The notes: a model not told the origin generated them from the letters alone. 7,384 nucleotides of DNA from Candidatus Bathyarchaeota archaeon (GCA_030602965.1 JAUVYS010000058.1:1-7384); one strand, 5' to 3'. Numbered from the stretch's first letter, positions 1-5,611 are shown. Translations and numbers: made by a program.

Positions 1-1
1 T

Positions 2-148
2 TGGGTAACCACCGGCAGATTGGCCATATACAGAACCAGTGATGGGATCTACTCAAAACTTCCTGAACGTCGTCCTCAAACACGAACACAAGAAACAGAA
101 ACTTTACATAAAGACGACATTTTAAAAGACGATTCTCCATCTGAATAA
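2..148 (+). CDS. C-terminal end of an unidentified protein (cut by window edge)
   Basis: The frame starting at base 2 is open for 48 codons from the window edge to TAA at 146-148. It begins WVTTGRLAIYRTSDGIYSKL and ends in a very polar, charged tail (QTRTQETETLHKDDILKDD), which looks like a disordered C-terminus. I do not recognise the family and assign no function. The opposite strand is also open here, but its translation is rich in Cys, Trp and Phe and looks antisense, so I prefer the plus frame. The stop is followed by a long repeat-rich gap, consistent with the end of a transcription unit. Confidence is moderate because only the tail is visible. Confidence 0.4.
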   Translation, partial: WVTTGRLAIYRTSDGIYSKLPERRPQTRTQETETLHKDDILKDDSPSE

Positions 149-190
149 TCGCGCGCGCGATCTTAAGATTCTTAATATTCCGATTATTTC

Positions 191-254
191 ATCTCATTAT
201 CTCATCCGGTTATCTTTTATCTAGTTATCTGGTTATCTCATCTGGTTATCTTTA
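191..254. repeat. Degenerate tandem repeat, roughly 13-bp unit
   Basis: The string GGTTATCT or a close variant recurs about five times. Aligning by eye gives units at 192-200, 201-213, 214-228, 229-236 and 237-249 with a consensus close to CTCATCTGGTTAT. Some units are shortened or carry a TTTAT insertion, so the array is degenerate. It is purely non-coding and resembles replication-slippage repeats. Confidence 0.6.
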
Positions 255-365
255 TTCTCCTCAATAGCTCATCAAACTAGTAGAATATGCAATGTATTTG
301 TTTCTAAACACCCACTTCGCGGACGCGATTAAACCTAATGATCGATGGCTTGTCCTCATGATCTT

Positions 366-399
366 TCTCTGATTGGACTGAGGAAACCCTCAGAGTGAC
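366..399. repeat. 34-bp palindromic dispersed repeat, copy 1
   Basis: This 34-bp stretch matches 5680-5713 at 31 of 34 positions. Its core is a short hairpin, CTGAGG-AAAC-CCTCAG. In the other copy the outer C-G pair becomes a T-G wobble and the loop becomes GATC, so pairing is preserved. A short T run follows at 413-417. It could be a transcription terminator module or a small mobile palindrome. The plus strand also reads SLIGLRKPSE-stop here, but that is too short to support a gene. Confidence 0.6.
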
Positions 400-452
400 A
401 ATTAATTCATGATTTTTAAGCATGTGCTTATAGCTGATTTATAGCCCAAAAG

Positions 453-566
453 AGCTAAAAAACGATATGAAATATAGCGGATTTGGTAGTCGGGGGTAGA
501 TTCAATACGTGCTTCAAACACGTATTAACTTGCCATTTCCAGCTATAATTCATATCTTTTTTGGCT
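453..566. repeat. Long imperfect hairpin (MITE-like inverted repeat) with an inner stem
   Basis: The left arm (453-480, AGCTAAAAAACGATATG...) is the near reverse complement of the right arm (540-566): 24 of 27 aligned positions pair, plus one T-G wobble and one bulged C. Between the arms is a second, perfect 8-bp stem, AATACGTG (504-511) with CACGTATT (519-526) around a 7-nt loop, and the motif GTAGTCGGGG at 486-495 that recurs at 1756. Read on the minus strand the element ends in a T run (complement of 457-462), so it may also terminate the SDR gene, whose stop is about 100 bp away. No clear target-site duplication was seen. Confidence 0.6.
486..509 (+). repeat. Dispersed GTAGTCGGGG repeat, copy C
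   Basis: This segment aligns with 1756-1780 at 21 of 25 columns with a single gap: a shared GTAGTCGGGG, then TA, ATTCA and TACG. It lies inside the long hairpin. The TTTGGTAG just upstream is shared with copy B near 6080. Unlike copies A and B it lacks the trailing GAGAATTTATAC. Confidence 0.5.
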
Positions 567-664
567 AGATTTCATTCTTCTCTTGGTGCTTTTGCAAGTA
601 ATTTAGTTATAGAAGGGCTAGGCCGCATTAGCATCGTTCTGTCTTTCGCGCAATGACCTCATGA

Positions 665-1402
665 CTAAGTTTCTAAGAATCTTATAGAATTGTCTAAAGG
701 TTTATAGTTTAGAATTTTACGTGCATTTGATATGTCATAGACTCCATGTTTATTGTTAGAGACTCCATAGAATATTGTGAAAGATGGCAAGTTCTTTGCT
801 TCAATACACCTCTTTATCATCTGAACGCAATCTCTATGACTTAACCATATAGAATGATACCCTTTCTCATTGGTTAAAGGAGTGTCTTCTTGGTTTACGC
901 CGCCAAAACGAATACAAATCACTTCTAATCCTCGTTTAGAATACCATCTACCCAGATCCTCCATCCATAGTTTTGCTTCTCCATAAGCACTATCCGGCAT
1001 CCTCTTGTCTACGCCTATTAAAGAGATCTCCCTTATATCGTCAAATTTCCTGTCTGCAATAAGAGAATACGGCTTTCTACTCCAGTCTACTCCAGCTGCA
1101 TGAATAGAACTCGCCATGATAACTCTAGGATGAGGCTCAACACCTAAAGCCGCTTCGTACACATTCAAAATCATTTTCTTTGATCGAATGATAGATCGAT
1201 CCCATGCGAGATGAATTAAACCGTCATGGCTTTGGAGCAGTTCCTTGAAATCGTCGAATAGCTCGGTTACATCTAGTTTAAAATAGTTTACTTCATTCGA
1301 TTCTATCTTATCTATGAGAGTTAGTTGATAATGCGACTGAAGACCGTTTGTAAGAATATTGCCTATAGTTCCTTTAGCTCCGGTTACTAACACCCTTTTC
1401 AT
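665..1402 (-). CDS. SDR-family NAD(P)-dependent oxidoreductase, uronate dehydrogenase-like
   Basis: The 245-residue protein has an extended-SDR layout. The nucleotide-binding glycine motif GAKGTIG is at residues 8-14, Asp31 ends strand 2 (suggesting NAD rather than NADP), and the active site is Ser98/Ser99 with Tyr140 and Lys144 in YGEAK. The C-terminal half, with WLSHRDCVQMI and FYGVSNN followed by LNYKPLDN, resembles bacterial uronate dehydrogenases (about 265 aa), which oxidise glucuronate or galacturonate to aldarolactones. Its size is close to that family. A sugar-nucleotide epimerase is less likely because of the short C-terminal domain. ATG at 1402-1400 starts three residues before the first beta strand, as expected. 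There is no evident Shine-Dalgarno sequence, so the transcript may be leaderless. The substrate is inferred, not shown. Confidence 0.82.
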   Translation of the reverse strand: MKRVLVTGAKGTIGNILTNGLQSHYQLTLIDKIESNEVNYFKLDVTELFDDFKELLQSHDGLIHLAWDRSIIRSKKMILNVYEAALGVEPHPRVIMASSIHAAGVDWSRKPYSLIADRKFDDIREISLIGVDKRMPDSAYGEAKLWMEDLGRWYSKRGLEVICIRFGGVNQEDTPLTNEKGYHSIWLSHRDCVQMIKRCIEAKNLPSFTIFYGVSNNKHGVYDISNARKILNYKPLDNSIRFLET

Positions 1403-1463
1403 AAAACATCTAGACAGAACTAAGTAGAAACATCATTTATTATCTTTGATAGCAGAGTAGCAA

Positions 1464-1473
1464 TACGATCGTA
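1464..1473. promoter_or_regulatory. 10-bp perfect palindrome in the divergent gap
   Basis: TACGATCGTA is its own reverse complement and sits between the minus-strand SDR start (1402) and the plus-strand small ORF start (1494). Such a site could bind a dimeric regulator, but a 10-bp palindrome can arise by chance and no second copy was seen nearby. Confidence 0.2.
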
Positions 1474-1493
1474 CATGATGTCTATTACAATGA

Positions 1494-1697
1494 ATGTCAA
1501 GGATGAAGATATACGGAATAAAGAAAAGAAATGAAGATCCAGGTAATTTTAGTGATATTGCAATTGCCTCACCACATCCACCAGCAGCTGTTGGTGGAGA
1601 CATCTTCCCAGTTGACAAAACGTCAATGCTAGCCCCATACATTCCGCTAGCGACTCTACTTGCAACAGCAGCCATTATCAAGAAACGAAAACGCTAG
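1494..1697 (+). CDS. Small ORF made of an archaeal surface-protein C-terminal anchor (VGG..PVDK tail)
   Basis: The 67-residue product has a hydrophilic N-terminus, a short proline linker (SPHPPAAVGG), the motif VGG-x3-PVDK at 33-42, LAPY at 46-49, a hydrophobic membrane segment at about 46-62 and a terminal basic cluster KKRKR. That order matches the C-terminal membrane-anchor tails on many archaeal secreted or S-layer-type proteins, where a large extracellular domain and signal peptide precede it. Here both are missing, so this is either a tiny membrane protein or the surviving tail of a decayed surface protein. A stop (1491-1493) directly precedes ATG 1494; ATG 1503 with AAGG immediately upstream is an alternative. 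The overlapping antisense frame has no such domain logic. Confidence 0.5.
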   Translation: MSRMKIYGIKKRNEDPGNFSDIAIASPHPPAAVGGDIFPVDKTSMLAPYIPLATLLATAAIIKKRKR

Positions 1698-1705
1698 ACA
1701 ACTCC

Positions 1706-1721
1706 TGTTTTCTTCTTTTTC
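1706..1721 (+). terminator. T-run terminator after the small ORF
   Basis: A pyrimidine tract, TGTTTTCTTCTTTTTC, begins 9 bp after the stop of the small ORF. Archaeal transcription typically ends at such T-rich runs with no hairpin requirement. Assignment is by sequence only. Confidence 0.4.
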
Positions 1722-1755
1722 GACTAGTTTAGTGACTACCAGAAAATAGAGATGA

Positions 1756-1794
1756 GTAGTCGGGGATACCATTCACTACGGGAGAATTTATACT
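1756..1794 (+). repeat. Dispersed GTAGTCGGGG...GAGAATTTATAC repeat, copy A
   Basis: Two other places in the window match parts of this segment: 486-509 matches its first 25 bases, and 6083-6122 matches it end to end with small gaps (GTAGYC, GACCAT/TACCAT, then an identical GAGAATTTATAC). TTTATA is an archaeal TATA-box-like string, so the conserved end could be promoter-related. However, no gene starts at the right distance on the plus strand in either place. Confidence 0.5.
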
Positions 1795-1982
1795 ATCTTT
1801 TTTTGTATTTCTCTTTCTATCGCGCGAATTTTTCCTCCTGACTATTATTTACAAGTTACGATCTATAATTTGATAATTAAAATGATAAAAATGAGAAGCC
1901 CAATATGATACGGGAGAGAATTGCTGGAGACTGTTTTAGTGATGTTGCCACTCATCTATGAATTCAACCCTTATTATCACGC

Positions 1983-1997
1983 CGAAGGCTTTTAATC
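1983..1997 (+). promoter_or_regulatory. Probable promoter (BRE + TATA) of the GT4 gene
   Basis: CGAAGGCTTTTAATC resembles a purine-rich BRE followed by a TATA box. A start of transcription about 25 bp downstream of the box would fall near 2018-2022, giving a leader of only about 10 nt before TTG 2030, typical of near-leaderless archaeal genes. Confidence 0.4.
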
Positions 1998-2029
1998 TTT
2001 AATTATCTTTTTTCATTTTCTGAAGATCT

Positions 2030-3193
2030 TTGATAAATAAGGAAGTTGGAAGACTGATCAAAAAGATAGCTTTTCTCAGCAGTTTTACACCAAGAGAATG
2101 TGGCATAGCCAATTTTACGAAAGATTTAATCAATTCCATATTTGAGCATAAAGCCTTCAAAACGGAGGTCATAGCCTTAAATGATAAAGAATCACATTAT
2201 CACTATGATCGACGCGTCAAATTTCAAATCGACGCAGAAAACAAAGAGAGCTATCTTGAAGCCGCTAATTACATTAATCGTTCAAACATTGAGTTGGTTA
2301 GCATTCAACATGAGTTTGGTCTTTTTGGTGGGGAATGGGGAGAATACGTACTCGATTTAGTGAATGCCATTGATAAACCAATTGTTACAACTCTTCACAC
2401 TATCCCATTGAAGCCCGCAGCAAAGGCTAAGCTGATTATTGAAGCACTAGCTTCTGAATGTGAACTTGTTATAATGAACAAAACGGCGAAAAGACTCCTC
2501 TTAAACAAATATGTTGTAAGAGACAGACACATACACGTTATTCCTCACGGTTGTCCAGATGTGCCCTTCATCTCCAAAGATACACGGGATCACATCAAGT
2601 TTAATCTTGGTTTGAGAAATAGGTTTGTTCTATCAACATTTGGTTTGATCAGTCGAGGAAAAGGAATTGAATATGCGATAAAGGCTTTACCGGCCATAGT
2701 GGAAGATACATCAAACATTTTGTATCTGGTTATAGGTGCAACTCATCCTCAGGTTAGAAAAATTGAAGGAGAGACTTACAGAAGAAGCTTGCTAAGTTTA
2801 GCAGAAGATCTTGGATTGGAAAAAAATGTAAGATTTTACAATCGATATCTCTCTTTGAGGGAGCTTGTCACATATCTTCAAGCCACTGATATCTATCTTA
2901 CTCCTTTCATAGAGAGAGATCAGATTTCCAGCGGCACTTTAATGTATGCCATGGGAACAGGGAAAGCCATTATATCGACACCTTATCTTCACGCAGAAGA
3001 AGCCTTGACAAATGGCCGCGGGCTTCTATGCCGATTTAAGGATCCAAAATCTATGGCTAAAAACATAGTGAAACTGGTTAAAAATGAGAAAGTCATTGAT
3101 AAAATGGGGAAAAGAGCTTATGACTATAGTAGAAAGGCTACTTGGCCAAAAGTTGCTAAGAGATATATTGATTTATTTTCTAAACTTACTTAA
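2030..3193 (+). CDS. GT4-type glycosyltransferase (TPRxCGIANF family)
   Basis: The 387-residue GT-B enzyme would transfer a sugar, probably from GDP- or UDP-sugar, in the cytoplasm. Visible signatures are TPRECGIANF (20-29), QHEFGLFGG (93-101), TLHT (121-124), IPHG (171-174), FGLISRGKGIE (204-214; Arg209 and Lys211 match the usual diphosphate-binding pair) and ISSGTLMYAMGTGKAIISTP (299-318) with HAEE following, the donor-binding segment. In this subfamily SSGTL-YAMG replaces the EPFG seen in common GT4 enzymes. It is full length with no membrane segment. TTG 2030 follows an in-frame TGA at 2021 and is the only suitable start before the first beta strand. The next gene begins 5 bp later, and in bacteria I recall homologues of the two being fused or adjacent. 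Mannose as donor is inferred from the downstream GH130 gene. Confidence 0.85.
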   Translation: MINKEVGRLIKKIAFLSSFTPRECGIANFTKDLINSIFEHKAFKTEVIALNDKESHYHYDRRVKFQIDAENKESYLEAANYINRSNIELVSIQHEFGLFGGEWGEYVLDLVNAIDKPIVTTLHTIPLKPAAKAKLIIEALASECELVIMNKTAKRLLLNKYVVRDRHIHVIPHGCPDVPFISKDTRDHIKFNLGLRNRFVLSTFGLISRGKGIEYAIKALPAIVEDTSNILYLVIGATHPQVRKIEGETYRRSLLSLAEDLGLEKNVRFYNRYLSLRELVTYLQATDIYLTPFIERDQISSGTLMYAMGTGKAIISTPYLHAEEALTNGRGLLCRFKDPKSMAKNIVKLVKNEKVIDKMGKRAYDYSRKATWPKVAKRYIDLFSKLT

Positions 3194-3198
3194 AGAGG

Positions 3199-4242
3199 GT
3201 GTTTACATTTATACTGCCTCCTATTGACATGAATCACTTGAAGGCACTGACAGATGAGACGGGTATACTTCATCACACCAAGTTTTCAGTACTAGACCGT
3301 AAGGAAGGATATACTGTTGATGACAACGCACGAGCACTTATGGCCTGTGTTAAATATTCAGATCTTCATGACGACTTTGAAGTTAAGAGATTAGTGGGTG
3401 TTTATCTTAGCTTTCTTTTGTTCATGCAAAAACGTGATGGGGGACTTCATAATCTCTTATCCTATGATCGGCGTCTGCTTGATAAAGAGGGTTCAGAGGA
3501 CTGTGCGGGACGTACCTTAATGGTGTGTGGACAAGCGATTAACAGCAAGATTCCAAAGGAACAAAAGTTGTCAGCTAAACAAATTTTTGACAGAGCCTTA
3601 CCTTGGGCATTAAAGTTTAAATCGCCTAGATCAAAAGCTTTCGCAATTATAGGGTTAAACCATTATGGGAAAGCTTTTCCAGACGATTTAAATGTCCTGT
3701 CAAACATGAGGAACCTTGCTCAGCAACTTGTTGAGAATTATAAGGACGCAGCTTCTCAAGATTGGTGTTGGTTTGAGCCGTATCTTACATACGAGAACGT
3801 CAAGCTCTCACAAGCGATGTTTGATATGTATGATGTATCGAAAGACCAGTCTTATCTTCAGGTGGCTAAAGACTCTTTTGATTTTCTTATCAAAGTTCAG
3901 ATTAAAGAAGATACTTTTTTCCCAATAGGCAATAGAGGATGGTTCATTAAAGGTGGAAAAAGAGCTTATTATGACCAGCAACCGATCGAAGCAGCTTCAA
4001 CCGTGGAAGCAGCCGTTAACGGTTTTAAGATAACTGGCGAAGAAAAGTACAAAAGGGCGGCTGAGACTGCCTTTGATTGGTATCTAGGAAACAATTCCAA
4101 ACAGGTAACCGTATACGATGAAGAATCAGGTGTCTGTTACGATGGAATAACTCCTGAAGGGTTAAACTTGAATCAAGGGGCAGAGGCGATGACCACTTAT
4201 CTAATTGCTAGACTTGAACTGGAAACGATGTTTGGAAAGTAA
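3199..4242 (+). CDS. (alpha/alpha)-toroid-like carbohydrate-active protein linked to the GT4
   Basis: The 347-residue protein has no transferase fold motifs although relatives are often labelled glycosyltransferase. It shows LTDETGILHH (17-26), GYTVDDNARAL (37-47), SEDCAGRTL (99-107), WFEPYLTYEN (191-200), PIGNRGWF (242-249), DQQPIEAAS (259-267) and NQGAEAMTTYL (325-335). The repeated amphipathic helices and conserved acids and aromatics (Asp41, Asp42, Asp259, Glu264, Trp191) suggest an (alpha/alpha)6 toroid like glycoside hydrolases, with a sugar-binding cleft. GTG 3199 keeps the conserved PPIDMNHL lead-in. GAGG abuts the GTG directly, an unusually short spacing, so translation may be coupled to the upstream gene, which stops 5 bp earlier. 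Whether it hydrolyses, phosphorolyses or only binds glycan is unknown. Confidence 0.75.
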   Translation: MFTFILPPIDMNHLKALTDETGILHHTKFSVLDRKEGYTVDDNARALMACVKYSDLHDDFEVKRLVGVYLSFLLFMQKRDGGLHNLLSYDRRLLDKEGSEDCAGRTLMVCGQAINSKIPKEQKLSAKQIFDRALPWALKFKSPRSKAFAIIGLNHYGKAFPDDLNVLSNMRNLAQQLVENYKDAASQDWCWFEPYLTYENVKLSQAMFDMYDVSKDQSYLQVAKDSFDFLIKVQIKEDTFFPIGNRGWFIKGGKRAYYDQQPIEAASTVEAAVNGFKITGEEKYKRAAETAFDWYLGNNSKQVTVYDEESGVCYDGITPEGLNLNQGAEAMTTYLIARLELETMFGK

Positions 4243-4245
4243 TGA

Positions 4246-4253
4246 TTTATAAT
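4246..4253 (+). promoter_or_regulatory. Possible internal promoter (TATA box) before the CBS gene
   Basis: TTTATAAT lies just after the stop of the toroid-like gene. Transcription starting about 25 bp later would give a leader of about 20 nt ahead of TTG 4295. It may let the CBS and GH130 genes be expressed apart from the two upstream genes. Confidence 0.35.
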
Positions 4254-4281
4254 AGTCTCGATTCAAAATATATTGATGACT

Positions 4282-4285
4282 GAGG
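4282..4285 (+). promoter_or_regulatory. Ribosome-binding site of the CBS gene
   Basis: GAGG ends 9 nt before TTG 4295 and supports that non-ATG start. The in-frame TGA at 4277-4279 rules out an earlier start except an unlikely CTG. Confidence 0.4.
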
Positions 4286-4294
4286 CTTTTCAAT

Positions 4295-4681
4295 TTGAGA
4301 GTAGGAGATTTAATGGTTAAAGAAGTTGCAACAATTCGACAAGATACAAGTATTGAAGAGGTGATCAAAACTTTTTACAATAAACGCGTAGGCTCCCTTA
4401 TTATAACTGATGAGGAGGGAAAGTGTAAAGGTATTTTAACTCATACAGATGTATTCAGGGGCATAGTTAAGAAGATTCCATTTGATTCCAGTGTGGAGAA
4501 AGTGATGTCGAAGAACGTGATAACTGTTTCTGAAAATGATTCATTCTCTAAAGCCAGAGAACTTATGTGTAGACATAGAGTAAGGCATTTACCTGTGACA
4601 GACATGAAAGGCTGTACGGTAGGTGTTTTAAGCATAAGACATATATTTGATGAGATCAGCGGATTTAAAAAGCGTGCATAA
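4295..4681 (+). CDS. Stand-alone CBS-pair (Bateman) protein
   Basis: The 128-residue protein is almost entirely two CBS domains: about 1-59 (RVGDLMVKEVATI ... GILTHTDVFRGIV) and 66-121 (VEKVMSKNVITV ... GVLSIRHIF). Each has the usual DLM/VMS-x-x-VxTV opening and the G(I/V)L(T/S) closing strand. CBS pairs bind adenine nucleotides (AMP, ADP, ATP, SAM) in the cleft between domains and usually regulate a partner protein. No DNA-binding or catalytic domain is attached. Its place between carbohydrate genes, 52 bp after one and 42 bp before the other, suggests it tunes those enzymes or their transport according to energy state; that role is inference. TTG start with GAGG 9 nt upstream. Confidence 0.85.
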   Translation: MRVGDLMVKEVATIRQDTSIEEVIKTFYNKRVGSLIITDEEGKCKGILTHTDVFRGIVKKIPFDSSVEKVMSKNVITVSENDSFSKARELMCRHRVRHLPVTDMKGCTVGVLSIRHIFDEISGFKKRA

Positions 4682-4723
4682 TGGAGATTCATCAATTTTC
4701 TTATTTGGCTGTGGGAAATAACT

Positions 4724-5605
4724 ATGCGTTTTCAAGACAATCCAATTCTCCAACCTAGGAATTCAAATTCGTGGGAATCTAAATTCGTCTTCAACGCTGG
4801 CGTTTTACGTGACAAAGATAAGGTTCACATTTTATATCGTGCGATGGGAGACGATGAGATTTCTCGAATAGGTTACGCTTCTTCAGTTGACGGTTACCAT
4901 ATCGACGAAAGGCTTCCTGATCCTGTTTTTGAACCCTCTTTCCCATATGAAGAATATGGATGTGAAGACCCTAGACTTACATTGATGGATGAAAGATGCA
5001 TTATGACATATACAGCTTATACCAGTAAACGGTTGAACGCTTTCCAGATAGGGATCACTGATATCGCCATAAAAAACCTTCAACAGAAGAGGTGGAATTG
5101 GGGAGAAAGATTGTTTCCCTTTCAAGGTGTTCGCGATAAGAATGCAACAATATTGCCTCGAAAAATAGATGACCGATATGTAATGTTTCATCGCATAGAC
5201 CCTGACATATGTGTCGCGTATTCGAAAAATCTCGAAAATTGGACAGATATCAAAGCCATAATGCGACCCAGATGGAGAAAGTGGGATAATTTTAAAATCG
5301 GTTGCGCTGGAACTCCGATAGAGATAGATCAAGGCTGGCTTTTCATATATCATGGTGTTGACTTCGAGAGAACCTATCGTTTAGGCGTTGTCATATTGGA
5401 AAAAGAGGATCCTGAGAAGATTGTTTACCGCTCTGAGGACCCCATTTTAGAACCCAAAGAAGATTATGAGAAACAGGGTAATGTACCAAACGTCGTATAC
5501 AGCTGTGGAAACGTCTTGATCGATGATAAACTATTTGTCTACTATGGTGCTGCAGATACAGCTTTATGTTTGGCTACATATGAATTAAATGAAATATTAC
5601 CTTAA
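4724..5605 (+). CDS. GH130-family beta-mannoside phosphorylase/hydrolase
   Basis: The 293-residue protein has the usual length and motif order of single-domain GH130 enzymes, a five-bladed beta-propeller family: NPILQP (6-11), FNAG (23-26), LYRA (37-40), RIGYASSVDG (48-57), GCEDPR (79-84), DKNATILP (138-145), FHR (155-157), GTPIEIDQGWLFIYHGVD (196-213), PNVVYSCGN (255-263) and YYGAAD (273-278). Asp82 in EDPR is the likely proton donor. Characterised members cleave beta-1,4- or beta-1,2-linked mannosides, mostly by phosphorolysis to mannose-1-phosphate. Lys139, Arg157 and His210 could form the phosphate site, which would favour a phosphorylase, but I cannot settle this by eye. There is no signal peptide, so it is intracellular. 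ATG 4724 begins four residues before the conserved NPIL. Only a weak GGGA precedes it. Confidence 0.88.
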   Translation: MRFQDNPILQPRNSNSWESKFVFNAGVLRDKDKVHILYRAMGDDEISRIGYASSVDGYHIDERLPDPVFEPSFPYEEYGCEDPRLTLMDERCIMTYTAYTSKRLNAFQIGITDIAIKNLQQKRWNWGERLFPFQGVRDKNATILPRKIDDRYVMFHRIDPDICVAYSKNLENWTDIKAIMRPRWRKWDNFKIGCAGTPIEIDQGWLFIYHGVDFERTYRLGVVILEKEDPEKIVYRSEDPILEPKEDYEKQGNVPNVVYSCGNVLIDDKLFVYYGAADTALCLATYELNEILP

Positions 5606-5611
5606 CTTCTC

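Larger units (their letters stand above)
149..664. other. Repeat-rich intergenic region
   Basis: About 516 bases without a convincing gene lie between the truncated plus-strand gene and the 3' end of the minus-strand SDR gene. The stretch holds an alternating GC run near 150-159, a degenerate tandem repeat at 191-254, one copy of a 34-bp palindromic repeat at 366-399, and a long imperfect hairpin at 453-566 that contains a copy of a dispersed repeat. Short open frames exist (for example a 17-codon one from ATG 345 to TGA 396-398), but none has a ribosome-binding site or recognisable domain. Confidence 0.6.
1698..2029. other. Intergenic region with a dispersed repeat and T-runs
   Basis: These 332 bases hold a T-rich tract after the small ORF, a dispersed repeat at 1756-1794 preceded by a pairing segment (GACTAC 1734-1739 with GTAGTC 1756-1761), a second T run at 1798-1804, and a probable promoter at 1983-1997. 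A 17-bp stretch at 1934-1950 resembles 1547-1563 inside the small ORF. No gene is supported. Confidence 0.6.

Noticed and set aside
1..140. Minus-strand open frame from ATG at 140 running off the window edge
   Set aside because: Its translation is rich in Cys, Trp, Phe and Val in an antisense-like pattern, while the plus frame reads like a normal polar C-terminus.
191..254. CRISPR-like array
   Set aside because: The units are about 13 bp, degenerate and contiguous with no spacers; no cas gene is present.
305..360. Minus-strand short frames containing SHRSLGLIASAKWVF or PSIIRFNRVREVGV
   Set aside because: Two overlapping frames are equally open over this short span, with no start signal or recognisable family, so neither is supported.
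345..398. 17-codon plus frame ending SLIGLRKPSE, partly shared with the second repeat copy
   Set aside because: Too short, with no ribosome-binding site, and the shared part is a palindrome; the frame in the other copy has no matching start.
477..545. Possible tRNA suggested by GGTAGTCGGGG
   Set aside because: No T-loop (GGTTCAAATC-like) sequence, no cloverleaf pairing and no acceptor stem; the pairing present is two nested hairpins.
1433..1681. Minus-strand ORF opposite the small anchor ORF
   Set aside because: It lacks domain features, and the plus strand has a coherent anchor-tail pattern.
3716..3928. 70-codon plus-strand ORF in another frame of the toroid-like gene
   Set aside because: It lies wholly within a conserved coding region and its product is Leu, Ile, Arg and Ser rich without any motif.
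4441..4695. Minus-strand ORF inside the CBS gene
   Set aside because: It is the shadow of two clear CBS domains on the plus strand.
4883..5353. 156-codon minus-strand ORF inside the GH130 gene
   Set aside because: The plus-strand GH130 motifs span the whole region; the antisense translation is not recognisable.
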